Under the pieces are notes generated by a model. The model was not told the DNA's origin, made no database searches, and saw nothing but the letters and a program-made list of their open reading frames with translations. The position numbers were made by a program, and so were the translations under genes. This document shows positions 6,403-14,714 of a stretch of 15,640 nt of DNA, one piece after another. Location of the stretch: positions 1 through 15,640 of the forward strand of contig JAGRAG010000161.1 in NCBI GenBank assembly GCA_020435025.1, written 5' to 3'. How positions within the stretch are numbered: position 1 is the stretch's first letter; each line of letters starts with the position of its first letter. This DNA comes from Bdellovibrionales bacterium (GTDB taxonomy: Bacteria > Bdellovibrionota > Bdellovibrionia > Bdellovibrionales > UBA1609).

Positions 6403-9126
6403 TTGAAAAACTTCGATTTTGCGGGCCGATCCAATTTAAGTTATCTCGAACAACAGTATGCGCTTTACAAAGAAGATCCTGAAAAGGTCGCTCCTGAATG
6501 GCGCCACTTCTTTGATGGAGTCGATTTCGCTCAAGGCTTGGGAGATCAAGGGGCACAAGCCTCACCGAAAGAAGTAAATGTCTTTCGTCTGATTCGTACC
6601 TATCGTGACTATGGTCATCAAGTGGCAAACTTAGATCCCCTAAAATTGCATAAACCTAATGAGAGTGACTTTCAGTTGGCAAATTTCGGTTTAGCTGATG
6701 AGGACCTCGACACTCCTTTTCAGGTGGGGGCCTTGATTGGCCGGCCCAACGCTCCCCTTCGCGAAATCATTCAATCCCTAAAGTCTATGTACTGCGGAAC
6801 CATTGCGGCGCAAATATCTGGTTGTGAGCATCCTGTTCGCAAGTGGTTCCAAAATGAGTTTGAAAACAGTTCACCAAATTTTGTCTACACCGATAATGAG
6901 CGTGTCTCTGTCTTAAAGTCCCTGATAAAGACAGAATCTTTAGAAAAATTCATACACACACGTTACGTAGGGACAAAGCGATTTTCCATTGAGGGAGGAG
7001 ACGCCCTGTTGCCCATGTTGGAACAGATGGTCCCTCGCGGAACCAAATTAGGCGTCAAAGAGCTCGTTATAGGTATGGCTCATCGAGGCCGGATCAATGT
7101 TCTCGCTAATTTTATGGACAAGGGCTTAGATCATATTTTTGCCGAATTCGATGGCTCCGTAAAAGATGCTACAGGACATGACGGCGATGTGAAGTATCAC
7201 TTGGGCTACTCTTCCGACAAAGTGACTTCCGATGGAAATTGTCACATCTCTTTAGCTTTCAATCCCAGCCACCTGGAAGCTGTTAGCCCGGTAGCCCTCG
7301 GAATGACCCGAGCCAAGCAGCGCAAGTACAATGACACAGTTGAAAGAAAAACTGTGATTCCTGTTCTCATTCACGGCGATGCTGCCTTTTCCGGCCAAGG
7401 AGTGGTCAGTGAGACTTTACAACTTTCCGCTCTTAAAGGATACACTGTTGGTGGCTCCATTCATATTATAATTAACAACCAGGTCGGCTTCACAACAGAT
7501 CCAGAGTGCTCTCGCTCGACTCGGTACAGTTCCGATATGGCAAAGGCCACACGCTCCCCTGTCATTTTGGTCAATGGCGATGATATAGAAGCCTGTGTTC
7601 GTGCGATTGATATGGCTGTTCGTTTCCGTCAAGAATTTAAACAAGATGTCGTCATTGATTTAATCTGTTATCGACGTTTTGGACACAATGAAGGAGATGA
7701 ACCGGCATTCACACAACCCCTTATGTACGATGTCATTAAGAAGCACCCCACACTGATGAAACTTTATGGAGAGCAACTTCAGAAGAAAGGGCTTTTAAGC
7801 CAACAAGAATTCGATAGTTTCCACCAAGAAAAGATGGATAATTTGCAGGCGATCTTAGATGAAACTAGAAAAACACCTCCGAAGCTAGATCCACTGGCAT
7901 TCAGTCGCTTGTGGGCGGGACTTCGCCGAGCCACACCGGAAGATTTTGACAAGCCCTTTGACTCTAGCTTTAAGAAACAACAGCTTTTGCAATTGGCGGA
8001 AACAATTTTTGCCATCCCCGACAATTTTAACATCCACCCTAAGGTTGAAAAATTACTTCATCAGCGAATTGAATCTGTAAAAGAAAATAAGATGGATTGG
8101 GGCACAGTCGAACTCCTCGCCTACGCTTCTTTAAGAAGTGAAAAAATCAATGTGCGCCTTTCGGGACAAGACTGCAAACGAGGAACCTTTTCCCACCGAC
8201 ATGCCGTTTATACGGATACCGAAACTGGCGAAGAGCTCTGTCCCATTAAGCAGCTAGAGTATGACGGAGAATTTTGTATTTATAATAGCTCCTTATCGGA
8301 AATGGCCGTTTTAGGTTTTGAATATGGAAACGCCTCCACTGATCCTCACTTTCTAACCATTTGGGAAGCTCAATTTGGCGACTTTGCCAATGGTGCTCAG
8401 ATCATCATTGATCAATTTATTGCTAGCGGTGAAGAGAAGTGGCTGCGAAATGTCGGCTTAACCCTCTTTCTTCCTCATGGCTATGAAGGACAGGGCCCGG
8501 AGCATTCGAGTGCTCGTCTGGAAAGGTTCTTGCAGCTATATGGCCAGTACAACATGCAGATCTGCAATCTCACGACTCCAGCGAATCTTTTTCATGTTTT
8601 GCGTCGACAGATCAAAAGAGATTTCCGCAAACCACTTATCGTTATGACGCCTAAATCTCTTTTAAGACATCCTGAAGTGGTTTCTACCGTCGACGACCTC
8701 TGTGAAGGTCACTTTCAAGAAGTGATCGGAGATCCTTTGAATGTCAAAGAATCGGACGTAGAGACTTTGGTGATCTGCAGTGGAAAAGTTTATTTTGATT
8801 TAAAAAAGGAGCTTCCCGACAGTCATAAATTAGCCATTGTTCGCCTAGAGCAAATAGCTCCTTTTCCTCGGGTCCAACTCACTCCCTACCTCAATGGTTT
8901 TAAGCGATTAAAAACCGTGGTCTGTCTTCAAGAAGAGCCTCGAAATATGGGATCATTTTCTTATTTGGGACCTCGCTTACGTGAACTGTTAGATGAATTG
9001 GGACAAGAAAAGGTACGCATAGAATATGTTGGGCGAACGGAACGAGCCAGCCCAGCTGTGGGCAACCCAAAAGTTCATGCATTAGAGCAAGCTGATATAG
9101 TACAAAAAGTTTTGGCATTTAATTAA
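6403..9126 (+). CDS. sucA: 2-oxoglutarate dehydrogenase E1 component
   Basis: A 907-residue thiamine-diphosphate enzyme (also named odhA). It decarboxylates 2-oxoglutarate and reductively succinylates the lipoyl group of E2, in the TCA cycle. Its length matches the family (933 in E. coli). The N-terminus (YLEQQYALYKEDPEKVAPEW) is the typical E1o segment that binds E2. MAHRGRIN begins at residue 225. The ThDP/Mg motif runs from GDAAF (residue 325) to NNQVGFTTDP (residue 358), and RRFGHNEGDEPAFTQP is the classic E1o signature. The C-terminal transketolase-like half includes LFLPHGYEGQGPEHSSARLE. The start is TTG, supported by GAGAGG at 6391-6396 and by the match at the N-terminus; no suitable ATG exists nearby. 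It is first in an operon with E2, which starts 19 bases downstream. Confidence 0.97.
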   Translation: MKNFDFAGRSNLSYLEQQYALYKEDPEKVAPEWRHFFDGVDFAQGLGDQGAQASPKEVNVFRLIRTYRDYGHQVANLDPLKLHKPNESDFQLANFGLADEDLDTPFQVGALIGRPNAPLREIIQSLKSMYCGTIAAQISGCEHPVRKWFQNEFENSSPNFVYTDNERVSVLKSLIKTESLEKFIHTRYVGTKRFSIEGGDALLPMLEQMVPRGTKLGVKELVIGMAHRGRINVLANFMDKGLDHIFAEFDGSVKDATGHDGDVKYHLGYSSDKVTSDGNCHISLAFNPSHLEAVSPVALGMTRAKQRKYNDTVERKTVIPVLIHGDAAFSGQGVVSETLQLSALKGYTVGGSIHIIINNQVGFTTDPECSRSTRYSSDMAKATRSPVILVNGDDIEACVRAIDMAVRFRQEFKQDVVIDLICYRRFGHNEGDEPAFTQPLMYDVIKKHPTLMKLYGEQLQKKGLLSQQEFDSFHQEKMDNLQAILDETRKTPPKLDPLAFSRLWAGLRRATPEDFDKPFDSSFKKQQLLQLAETIFAIPDNFNIHPKVEKLLHQRIESVKENKMDWGTVELLAYASLRSEKINVRLSGQDCKRGTFSHRHAVYTDTETGEELCPIKQLEYDGEFCIYNSSLSEMAVLGFEYGNASTDPHFLTIWEAQFGDFANGAQIIIDQFIASGEEKWLRNVGLTLFLPHGYEGQGPEHSSARLERFLQLYGQYNMQICNLTTPANLFHVLRRQIKRDFRKPLIVMTPKSLLRHPEVVSTVDDLCEGHFQEVIGDPLNVKESDVETLVICSGKVYFDLKKELPDSHKLAIVRLEQIAPFPRVQLTPYLNGFKRLKTVVCLQEEPRNMGSFSYLGPRLRELLDELGQEKVRIEYVGRTERASPAVGNPKVHALEQADIVQKVLAFN

Positions 9127-9145
9127 TTAAAAGGAAAGAGGCATC

Positions 9146-10681
9146 GTGAAAGCGGAAATTAAAATACCAGCAGTTGGAGAGTCCATTACTGAAGCGACCA
9201 TTGTTGAATGGAATCAGAGCGACGGCAGTCAAGTTCAACAAGGCGACCTTCTTTTAACTCTTGAGACCGACAAAGCCAACGTGGAAGTTGTCGCTGAAGC
9301 CTCTGGCGTTTTGTCCATTTCTTCTCAAGCTGGCGACACTGTGGCCATAGGTTCTGTTGTTGGTACTATCGATTCCGACGCCGTTTCCGAACAACCACAA
9401 AAAGAGTCACAGGCGTCTTCAACAACATCGGATTCTTCCGGCTCACCGAAGCCAACAGGAGCCAACCCCATTGATATCGTTGTTCCTGGAGTAGGAGAAT
9501 CGGTCACGGAAGCCACACTCGTTGAATGGATGGCAGAAGATGGAAGTTTTGTTCAAAAAGACGAAGAGATCGTGACTCTTGAAACAGAAAAAGCCAGTGT
9601 TGAACTGGTCGCCGAAGTCAGTGGTATTTTAAAAACCAAAGTAGCCGCAGGGGAAACAGTTCAAGTGGGCACCGTCTTAGGATCGGTGACTCCCGCCGAA
9701 GGAAAATCCACGACCTCTTCGTCTACGTCTCCTTCTTCGACCTCTCCTTCACAAGGCCCCACCAATACCACGTTGAGCCCAGCCGCACAAAGAGTGGTGG
9801 GTGAAAATAAATTGGATGCGTCGCAAATCTCAGGGACAGGAAAGCACGGTCAGATCACCAAAGCGGATGCCTTAAATGCAGCAGCTGCTTCAAAGTCTGC
9901 TGCCCCTTCCCAACCGGCAGCGACCCAACCCGCTTCGAAGTCACCCGCTCCGACACTGCCACAAGCGTTGGGAGGCGAGGCTCCTGAAGAGAAGCGCCTG
10001 CCAATGTCACGACTGCGACAGACCATTGCGCGCCGATTGGTCGAAGCGCAACATACAGCTGCGATTCTGACCACCTTTAATGAAATTGACATGACTGAAG
10101 TTATGGCACTTCGTAAAAAATATAAAGATAGTTTTCAAAAGAAACATGATGTGAAGTTAGGTTTCATGGGATTTTTTATGAAAGCTACGATCGAAGCCCT
10201 TAAAGAGTTTCCGTTAGTCAACGCCTCCATCGACGGCAATGAAATTCTCAGTCGTAATTATGTCAATATGGGTATTGCCGTCGGAACAGAAAAAGGACTT
10301 TTGGTTCCTGTTATTAAAAATGCCGATAAACTCTCATTAGCTGACTTGGAAAAGTCTCTAGTATTTTATGCTGGCAAGGCTCGTGACGGTAAAATTGGAA
10401 TCGATGATCTTTCAGGAGGTACCTTTACAATTAGCAATGGTGGCACCTATGGCTCCCTTCTATCAACTCCAATTCTGAATCCTCCACAGAGTGGTATTTT
10501 AGGATTGCATAAAATTGAAGAGCGTCCTATCGCTTTAAATGGCCAAGTCGTGATTCGTCCCATGATGTATGTGGCTCTTTCTTATGACCATCGAATCATT
10601 GATGGCAGTGAAAGTGTTCGCTTTCTAGTAAAGATCAAAGAGGCCATGGAAGATCCCGCACGCATGCTACTGGAAGTTTAA
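9146..10681 (+). CDS. sucB: 2-oxoglutarate dehydrogenase E2 (dihydrolipoamide succinyltransferase), two lipoyl domains
   Basis: A 511-residue core enzyme that passes the succinyl group from lipoyl-lysine to CoA. It has two lipoyl domains: residues 3-76 with ETDKANVEV (Lys43 modified) and residues 109-181 with ETEKASVEL (Lys149 modified). They are joined by a Ser/Thr-rich linker at 80-107. A second Ser/Thr/Pro linker is followed by the E1/E3-binding domain (about 210-243), an Ala/Pro linker, and the catalytic domain from about 283. SYDHRIIDG at 479-487 carries the catalytic His482 and Asp486, and TFTISNGGTYGSLLSTPILN is typical of succinyl rather than acetyl transferases. The start is GTG, with AAGGAAAGAGG at 9131-9141 just upstream. 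Most E2o proteins, such as E. coli SucB (405 residues), have a single lipoyl domain, so this one is enlarged. Confidence 0.96.
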   Translation: MKAEIKIPAVGESITEATIVEWNQSDGSQVQQGDLLLTLETDKANVEVVAEASGVLSISSQAGDTVAIGSVVGTIDSDAVSEQPQKESQASSTTSDSSGSPKPTGANPIDIVVPGVGESVTEATLVEWMAEDGSFVQKDEEIVTLETEKASVELVAEVSGILKTKVAAGETVQVGTVLGSVTPAEGKSTTSSSTSPSSTSPSQGPTNTTLSPAAQRVVGENKLDASQISGTGKHGQITKADALNAAAASKSAAPSQPAATQPASKSPAPTLPQALGGEAPEEKRLPMSRLRQTIARRLVEAQHTAAILTTFNEIDMTEVMALRKKYKDSFQKKHDVKLGFMGFFMKATIEALKEFPLVNASIDGNEILSRNYVNMGIAVGTEKGLLVPVIKNADKLSLADLEKSLVFYAGKARDGKIGIDDLSGGTFTISNGGTYGSLLSTPILNPPQSGILGLHKIEERPIALNGQVVIRPMMYVALSYDHRIIDGSESVRFLVKIKEAMEDPARMLLEV

Positions 10682-10702
10682 TTCAGGATTTCGGTGGACC
10701 TC

Positions 10703-10731
10703 TTGCGTGTTTAACTGCGAACACCTATGAT
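10703..10731 (+). promoter_or_regulatory. Candidate internal promoter and operator for lpdA
   Basis: The 79-base gap between E2 and E3 genes contains TTGCGT (10703-10708) and TATGAT (10726-10731) exactly 17 bases apart, close to a housekeeping-sigma promoter, although the -35 matches only in TTG. An inverted repeat GTGTT-N8-AACAC (10707-10724) sits in the spacer, where a repressor could block polymerase. It would let E3, which other dehydrogenase complexes also use, be made independently of E1 and E2. This is inference from sequence only. Confidence 0.35.
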
Positions 10732-10760
10732 TCGTAAGAAAAGATAATTTGGAGAAAAAA

Positions 10761-12170
10761 ATGAGTGAAACAAGTTTTGATTTTGTCGTGATCGGCTCAG
10801 GTCCTGGTGGCTATGTGGGAGCCATTCGAGGAGCTCAATTGGGATTAAAAACAGCCATCATTGAGAAGGATGCCACATTTGGTGGCACCTGTTTAAATGT
10901 TGGCTGCATCCCCTCTAAAGCTCTTTTAGATTCTAGCGAACACTATCACAACACTAAGGAAGCTATGGACTCTCATGGGGTCATTGTAAAGGGTGTTGAG
11001 CTGGATGTCTCGAAAATGATCGCTCGAAAATCAAAAATTGTTTCTGATCTTACAGGGGGCATCGCCTATCTATTTAAGAAAAATAAGATCACCCCTTTTA
11101 AGGGAGTTGGTTCTATTTCTGGAAAAAACGAAGTCACAATAAAGGGAAGAGATGGGCAAGTCACCAAGCTTCAAGCCAAGCACATTATGATTGCCACAGG
11201 TTCAGAACCCAATGAGCTTCCCTTTTTAAAGTACGATGGAAAAAGAGTGATCTCGTCAACGGAAGCCTTAGAACTCCCATCGGTTCCCTCAAAAATGGTT
11301 GTCATTGGAGCCGGTGCTATCGGCTTAGAACTGGGCTCCGTCTGGTCGCGCTTAGGTTCTGAAGTCACTATCATCGAGTACGCACCTAAGATTTGTGGTC
11401 CCATGGACGGCAAACTCAGTCAAAGATTACAGACGATCCTAAAAAAGCAGGGATTAAACATAATTACCAATGCGCAAGTCAAAGGGGCAGATGTCGGAAA
11501 GTCAGGATGTCGGGTCTCCTACGAAGATCGCAAATCAGGTGAGACTCATAGTCTGGATGCTGATATTGTTCTTGTTGCTGCTGGCCGCCGTCCTTTCACT
11601 CAGGGGCTCGGTTTAGAAACTGTAGGAATCGAAAAGGATGAGCGCGGATTTATTAAAATCAATGACCATTGGCAAACTCAGGTGCCACACATTTTTGCAA
11701 TAGGTGATGTTGTGCCGGGGCCGATGCTGGCTCACAAGGCGGAAGAGGAAGGCGTCGCTGTGGCCGAATTCATTGTCAACGGGTATGGCCATGTTAATTA
11801 CAATACAGTTCCTTCCGTAATTTATACTTGGCCGGAGTTCGCTTCAGTCGGTTTGAGCGAAGAGCAGTGTAAAGAACAGAACATAGCCGTGAATATTGGA
11901 ACCTTTCCGTTCACGGCCAATGGCCGCGCCAAGGCTCTTGACTGTACCGATGGTCAAGTAAAAGTCATCGCCGAAAAAAATTCCGATAAAGTTGTGGGCG
12001 TGCATATTGTCGGCCCCAGAGCTTCCGATCTTTTAGGTGAGGCTGTCGTTTTAATGGAATTTGGCGGAAGCGCTGAAGATTTAGCAAGAAGCTTCCATGC
12101 CCATCCTACACTGACGGAAGTCATTCGAGAAGCAGCTTTAAATGTCGATAATCGGGCTCGACAGATGTAA
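10761..12170 (+). CDS. lpdA: Dihydrolipoamide dehydrogenase (E3)
   Basis: A 469-residue FAD- and NAD-dependent flavoenzyme that reoxidises dihydrolipoamide on E2. The FAD site GSGPGGYVG is at residues 12-20. The redox-active disulfide lies in GGTCLNVGCIPSK (C44 and C49), the NAD-binding GAGAIGLELG at 183-192, and the second FAD motif IFAIGDV at 311-317. The C-terminal HAHPTLTE supplies the catalytic pair His448 and Glu453 of the partner subunit. I chose ATG 10761 because GGAG at 10751-10754 lies six bases upstream; an in-frame TTG at 10749 has no ribosome site. It follows the E1 and E2 genes and completes the 2-oxoglutarate dehydrogenase set. It may also serve pyruvate dehydrogenase and glycine cleavage complexes encoded elsewhere. 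Confidence 0.97.
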   Translation: MSETSFDFVVIGSGPGGYVGAIRGAQLGLKTAIIEKDATFGGTCLNVGCIPSKALLDSSEHYHNTKEAMDSHGVIVKGVELDVSKMIARKSKIVSDLTGGIAYLFKKNKITPFKGVGSISGKNEVTIKGRDGQVTKLQAKHIMIATGSEPNELPFLKYDGKRVISSTEALELPSVPSKMVVIGAGAIGLELGSVWSRLGSEVTIIEYAPKICGPMDGKLSQRLQTILKKQGLNIITNAQVKGADVGKSGCRVSYEDRKSGETHSLDADIVLVAAGRRPFTQGLGLETVGIEKDERGFIKINDHWQTQVPHIFAIGDVVPGPMLAHKAEEEGVAVAEFIVNGYGHVNYNTVPSVIYTWPEFASVGLSEEQCKEQNIAVNIGTFPFTANGRAKALDCTDGQVKVIAEKNSDKVVGVHIVGPRASDLLGEAVVLMEFGGSAEDLARSFHAHPTLTEVIREAALNVDNRARQM

Positions 12171-12191
12171 AAAGGCTCCTTTGAATGTATT

Positions 12192-12313
12192 AACAGTCAA
12201 CTGAGCCCTTTAATTGCGATTGAAAGGGTTCAGTTTAAATTAACTGCATTCTCTCAAAGGGCTCTTGACATTGACTGTCAAAAAGGTTTTTTAGCACGTA
12301 CGTGAGGATTGTT
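12192..12313 (+). promoter_or_regulatory. Alternative-hairpin leader and candidate promoter of the QueD-like gene
   Basis: GAGCCCTTT (12203-12211) can pair either with AAAGGGTTC (12223-12231) or perfectly with AAAGGGCTC (12256-12264). The second option is extended by ACAGTCAA (12193-12200) with TTGACTGT (12271-12278). TTGACA at 12265-12270 is a perfect -35 box, but 17 bases on there is only a T-run (TTTTTA, 12288-12293). TTGACA-TTGAC-TGTCAA (12265-12281) is an operator-like inverted repeat. The 10-base palindrome CACGTACGTG (12295-12304) touches the ribosome site GAGGA (12304-12308). What part is promoter and what part RNA structure is unclear. Confidence 0.4.
12199..12235 (+). terminator. 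Strong stem-loop after lpdA, possible terminator
   Basis: AACTGAGCCCTTT (12199-12211) pairs with AAAGGGTTCAGTT (12223-12235) over 13 base pairs with one G-U, around an 11-base loop. It begins 29 bases after the lpdA stop. The following TTTAAATTAAC is only a weak U-tract, so termination may be partial. The left arm can pair instead with a downstream copy at 12256-12264. Confidence 0.45.
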
Positions 12314-13204
12314 ATGCGTGAGCTATTTGTCAGAAACCTAACCAATCTTGATTTTGCCTGGTTAGACCCCAAAAAGGGGTTGATGGGAGAAAGTCTGATC
12401 GTCAATGTCTTTCTTCAAGGCGAGATGGATGAACGTGGCTTTATCATGGATTTTGGTCCCTGTAAAAAATGGATGAAGCAGCTCATTGACCATCACCTCG
12501 ATCACACCTGTGTGGTCCCAATGAGATCCTCTCATCTTAAGATAGCCGGACTGGATGAAGTGCGAATGAGTTTTTCGTTCCATTGGGCTCAGGGTGAACT
12601 TTCGTACGAGGCTCCCCGACACACGCTCGTTCTTTTAGAAAAAGAAACTCTTGAAATCAGTGACTTTGCTGAGTTTCTAGAAACTCAGGCTCGCCAGGCA
12701 CTGCCAGATCGAGTGAAAGATGTCAAAATTGAGCTTTTGCCTGATCCTAATTTTAAAACCAGCGCCAACTACCGTTACACTCACGGTCTAAAGTTGCACG
12801 AAGGCAATTGCCAACGTCTGTTTCATGGACATAGAAATCCAATAGAAGTTTATCTTAATGACATCCGTCAAGAAAAGATGGAAGTCTACTTAAGCGATTA
12901 TTTAAAGCAGATTCACTTTGCCCCTCTATCCAGTGTCACCAGTGAGACTCAAGACCTTTTACTCAATCAGAGGAATTGGCAGAGTAATGACCAACTCACT
13001 CTTAGCTATGAGGCCCCTCAAGGCTTATTCAAAGCGGAGCTTCCTGTAAGAGATTGTTTAATTATGGCAGAAGAACCTTCCATTGAGCGCATCACTGAAC
13101 TTTCTTGGAAAATCTTAAAAGAAGAGTTCGCCATTGCCGACTCTTCAACCCTAAAAGTCTACTGCTTCGAAGGTCTAAGCAAAGGCTGCTCCTTCCAAAA
13201 CTAA
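12314..13204 (+). CDS. Two-domain 6-pyruvoyl-tetrahydropterin synthase / QueD-like protein
   Basis: A 296-residue protein that looks like two joined T-fold (PTPS/QueD) units. The N-terminal half has GESLIVNVFLQGEMDERGFI, then MDFGPCKK and LDH at 62-64, matching the QueD strand and helix with its DFG and DH motifs, but it lacks a histidine zinc cluster. The C-terminal half has THGLKLHEGNCQRLFHGH (156-173), giving likely zinc ligands His157, His171 and His173 and a cysteine, C166, near the position of the QueD catalytic Cys. One extra residue separates Cys from HGH compared with QueD (C-x3-HGH). I recall similar double-length 6-carboxytetrahydropterin-synthase-like proteins in gammaproteobacteria, with no firm function known to me. 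ATG 12314 is preferred (GAGGA five bases upstream) over GTG 12302. A role in queuosine or pterin chemistry is inferred. Confidence 0.75.
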   Translation: MRELFVRNLTNLDFAWLDPKKGLMGESLIVNVFLQGEMDERGFIMDFGPCKKWMKQLIDHHLDHTCVVPMRSSHLKIAGLDEVRMSFSFHWAQGELSYEAPRHTLVLLEKETLEISDFAEFLETQARQALPDRVKDVKIELLPDPNFKTSANYRYTHGLKLHEGNCQRLFHGHRNPIEVYLNDIRQEKMEVYLSDYLKQIHFAPLSSVTSETQDLLLNQRNWQSNDQLTLSYEAPQGLFKAELPVRDCLIMAEEPSIERITELSWKILKEEFAIADSSTLKVYCFEGLSKGCSFQN

Positions 13205-13220
13205 GGTACCAGTATCTTAG
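13201..13220. terminator. Palindrome between convergent genes, terminator-like
   Basis: CTAAGGTACCAGTATCTTAG is a 20-base palindrome with one G-U wobble: 9-base arms around CA, or an 8-base stem with loop CCAG. It fills the whole gap between the two convergent stop codons and contains the TAA of the QueD-like gene. Read on the minus strand it is followed by TTTT, as expected of a terminator for the oxidase gene. Read on the plus strand it has only CTATTT after it. Part of it recurs at 15618-15632. Confidence 0.45.
13204..13218 (+). repeat. 15-base 3'-end repeat, copy 1
   Basis: AGGTACCAGTATCTT occurs here and again at 15618-15632, identical over 15 bases. In both copies the element starts within or directly after the stop codon of a plus-strand gene. 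Confidence 0.6.
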
Positions 13221-14714
13221 CTATTTGTAGCGATATTTACTAACGAAATCGAGATTTAAAAAGCGCGGGCGTATATTGAGTTTCTTTTGTGTCTCTATAC
13301 TCAATCGATAGGGAAAAAAACCTAATTTTGCACCCTCAGCAAAAAGATACTCATAATAATTTCTGGCTCGCTGAACCTCTTTAGGATTGTTTCGATTGAA
13401 CAAGATGGGAATCGTACTATCAAAACAAACATCATCTAATGTCGTCAGCGTAATAAGCGGATTGAAATTAAACTTCAACGAAGCTTTCTGAACAAACTCA
13501 ATATACTGCCTTAAAACTTGCGGGCCTATTTCTACTATCGGCGCATACCAGATAAGACCGCAGTGGTCCTTAGTTGGATTCAAATGCACCTGATGTTTTA
13601 GGTCTAAGTTTTCATGCTTCCAATAGGCTAATCTTAAGGCCACATTGTTCGGTTTGCCACTCAGGACCTCAAAACCCTCCTCCATAGTTTGTATAGATTT
13701 AAAAAGACCCTCCCAATTAAAGTAGCGAAAAAGAGCTTTGGCCACCTTAAAACACTTTTGATTCCTCGAAGTATAAAATATTATGTGCTTAGAAACTCCA
13801 CGCAATTCTTTTTTTAATTCCTTGCGAATCTGTGCCACCACAGTCTTCTGACCATAGATCGCACCTGTGATGGTCCACTCCGTGATCTGCCGTCTTTGAC
13901 TCTCTTTTTTTATCTCATCGTCACTCAGAGGGTCGCCAGATATCAGTTTCTCCACCGGATAGTCCATCGTCATACTCAAAACACGCTCTCGATTCATTAA
14001 ATTGATGCCGCCCAGATAGCTTCCATATGTCTTTTTAAGATGCTTTATGGAGCTTGATATATCCTCAATGGTTGCTGTCGGCCTTACAGAGACAACAAAC
14101 ATCTCCAGATGCTGCGGACGAGGGGCCAACTTTATAGTGACCTCTGTGACCAATCCTAGTCCGGATTGAGTAAATAGTCCGGTTGTATAAGGACCAATCC
14201 CATACTTGAACAGTTGAGCCAATCTTTTTTGTCCTAACTCTTCTAGAGGGCTACAATACTCACTTCCATCTTTTAACAAGGCCCGCAAAGAAATCAGTGA
14301 TGAGAAATGATCCATAATTGGTGTAAGACCATAACCCCTTTCCAAGATATTACCAACGACAGATGTATCCGGCCCACCCCCATGAACTGGGCAAAGCCAT
14401 TGACGACCATTTTCAAGTAAAAACTCGTAAAGCATCTGATAGGTCACACCTGGCTCTACTGTGACAATCCCATGATGATCGTCGAAATCTTTTATTTTTT
14501 GACACAAAGAAAGATCCACAACACAGGAATCAGGCGAAATTGGGGCTCCGCATCCATATCCCCAATTCAGCCCCCTGGAAATCGGGTACAAATCAGGAAA
14601 ATTCTCTATCAATTGCTGAAAGTCGAGCTTCAGCTGCTCCATGTCCTGTGGTTTAAAATACCCTCCGGCTGAATGAGCCTTTCCTAGAGTGGTTTCTAAA
14701 TTTAGAACTTGCAT
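13221..14714 (-). CDS. FAD-linked oxidase of the VAO / p-cresol methylhydroxylase type
   Basis: A 497-residue flavoprotein of the VAO/PCMH fold. The FAD pyrophosphate region is visible as YPISRGLNWGYGCG (43-56) and DTSVVGNILERGYGLTP (116-132); the latter closely follows the GN-x-x-x-RG-x-G-x-TP signature of p-cresol methylhydroxylase and vanillyl-alcohol oxidase. QSGLGLVTEVTIKL (183-196) is the typical end of the FAD domain. The C-terminal half should form the substrate cap; PYRLS near the end resembles the family's terminal FAD contact. Substrate is unknown; relatives oxidise 4-alkylphenols or other alcohols. There is no signal peptide. ATG 14714 has AAGGAT overlapping it closely upstream. 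It converges on the QueD-like gene with 16 bases between stops and diverges from the TIGR02147 gene. No cytochrome partner gene is in view. Confidence 0.85.
   Translation of the reverse strand: MQVLNLETTLGKAHSAGGYFKPQDMEQLKLDFQQLIENFPDLYPISRGLNWGYGCGAPISPDSCVVDLSLCQKIKDFDDHHGIVTVEPGVTYQMLYEFLLENGRQWLCPVHGGGPDTSVVGNILERGYGLTPIMDHFSSLISLRALLKDGSEYCSPLEELGQKRLAQLFKYGIGPYTTGLFTQSGLGLVTEVTIKLAPRPQHLEMFVVSVRPTATIEDISSSIKHLKKTYGSYLGGINLMNRERVLSMTMDYPVEKLISGDPLSDDEIKKESQRRQITEWTITGAIYGQKTVVAQIRKELKKELRGVSKHIIFYTSRNQKCFKVAKALFRYFNWEGLFKSIQTMEEGFEVLSGKPNNVALRLAYWKHENLDLKHQVHLNPTKDHCGLIWYAPIVEIGPQVLRQYIEFVQKASLKFNFNPLITLTTLDDVCFDSTIPILFNRNNPKEVQRARNYYEYLFAEGAKLGFFPYRLSIETQKKLNIRPRFLNLDFVSKYRYK

Noticed and set aside
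12171..12313. preQ1 or tetrahydrofolate riboswitch before the QueD-like gene
   Set aside because: I find neither the compact preQ1-I stem with its C-rich loop and A-rich tail nor the conserved folate-riboswitch core. The hairpins are real, but no known class fits.
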